Assembly (NCBI RefSeq): GCF_963855985.1 | Contig: NC_087099.1 | Coordinates: 6,044,001-6,108,000 of the forward strand | DNA: 64,000 nucleotides | Reading direction: 5' to 3' | From: Ostrinia nubilalis | Taxonomy: Eukaryota > Arthropoda > Insecta > Lepidoptera > Crambidae | Shown: positions 63,222 through 64,000 of the stretch, one piece after another | Layout: every line of letters starts with the position of its first letter | How positions within the stretch are numbered: position 1 is the stretch's first letter | Position numbers and translations under genes: made by a program | The notes under the pieces: generated by a model | What the model saw: only the letters and a program-made list of their open reading frames with translations | Databases searched by the model: none | What the model was told of the DNA's origin: nothing

Positions 63222-63715
63222 ACTGTTGTATTTGTGCATAATGCCTATTTAACATGATGTTATTAGATATATGGGTTAGTTTTGATGAGTGTACGCGCCA
63301 GAATTAAAACCTCATACATTTCAAACTCGTGTCACACTATTCTATCACTCATTCTGACAGTCCTTTTCCTATCCTCTCCCTCCCACCTTCAGTCTCGCTC
63401 TCGCATCGCAACGCGCCGCTTCGCCTACCTATCTGGGCGTTAATAATAAATAAGTATCCAAAATAAACCAATTCAAATAAACCCAAATCGCGCGCTAAAC
63501 TCATCTCAATAAAATTCAAGTGTTTGTGAAAGTGAAAGAAGAACCAAGCTTGGACCGTCCTGTGGAGTCTGCTCAATCGAAGGTATCCCATCCCATTCCT
63601 ATCCCAATCTCCTACAACTCCTTTCTGGTCCTACCGAGCCGCATGGTTCATTTCCTATCCTTTACACTTACAGAAAATCACAACTACACATTTTCACGCA
63701 TCCGTCATTTTGACA
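63222..63715. other. Region between carrier gene and heat-shock promoter
   Basis: Pyrimidine- and CpG-rich stretch at 63330-63440. A frame with coding-like wording (VKVKEEPSLDRPVESAQSK) ends at an AAG/GTATCC donor-like site near 63582 but has no ATG and a stop upstream. It may be an untranslated first exon of another plus-strand gene. Confidence 0.3.
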
Positions 63716-63965
63716 ACTCTCTAGAAAATTCTAGAAAATTCGCTCGTTTGACACATTCTTTCTGGAAAGTTCGATTCGTTTGACATTTGACACATTCTAG
63801 AAATTACTATTCGCTCAAACGTCAACTCGTTGTTTGTAAACACGTGTATTTTTTAAATTCAATCTTTTAAATTTTTATTTCAATTCAATTTCAAATTCGC
63901 TTACATACGCTACGCATTTTATTTTCCTACTGGATTATAAATAAATACGCTCAACTCAACTCATT
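63716..63965 (+). promoter_or_regulatory. Heat-shock promoter: three HSE clusters and a TATA box
   Basis: Perfect alternating 5-bp units: AGAAAATTCTAGAAAATTCG at 63723-63742 (four units), TTCTGGAAAGTTC at 63760-63772 (three units) and TTCTAGAA at 63795-63802 (two units). HSF trimers bind such nGAAn arrays. About 135 bp downstream is TATAAATA (63936-63943), then an initiator-like TCATT at 63961-63965, at the normal spacing. This points to a heat-inducible gene starting at about 63963 and coding beyond the right edge. A minus-strand target is less likely because the TATA box faces right. Confidence 0.7.
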
Positions 63966-64000
63966 TTTTAACGCTAGCTCTCGTGCGTGTGTTTGCTCAC

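Overview
This is nuclear DNA of an insect, almost certainly a moth or butterfly. Genes are split into 9-12 exons by AT-rich introns with GT..AG borders. The repeats are ones I associate with Lepidoptera: LINE 3' ends with (GAT)n or (TAGA)n tails, tRNA-derived SINEs, and many short elements with terminal inverted repeats. No bacterial, CRISPR or rRNA feature was seen.

Layout. 1-2525: 5' part of an RTE-clade LINE on the minus strand, with a reading frame open to the left edge. 2530-18797: mostly gene-poor repeat DNA with three weak exon candidates. 18798-26464 (-) and 29025-59026 (-): two tandem malic enzyme genes. I could assemble both from start to stop: 12 coding exons each, the first 11 of identical length and phase. 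59027-59622: short divergent promoter region. 59623-62850 (+): mitochondrial carrier of the SLC25A39/SLC25A40 type in nine coding exons. 63716-63965: cluster of perfect heat-shock elements followed by TATAAATA, apparently the promoter of a gene that starts past the right edge.

The two malic enzymes should make NAD(P)H by oxidative decarboxylation of malate. Both begin with an Arg/Lys-rich, acid-poor leader that suggests mitochondria. The upstream copy (29-59 kb) has two alternative last coding exons of equal length. The downstream copy has a 39-residue longer C-terminus that runs into SINE-like DNA. The carrier that shares the divergent promoter belongs to a family that imports glutathione into mitochondria, so NAD(P)H supply and glutathione import may be co-regulated (inference).

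The introns of the upstream malic enzyme gene hold the strangest content: three unrelated-looking palindromes of 1.9-2.6 kb, each with 0.8-1.0 kb arms and each bounded by TA; several partly duplicated or decaying copies of its own exons; and nested transposons with readable target-site duplications.
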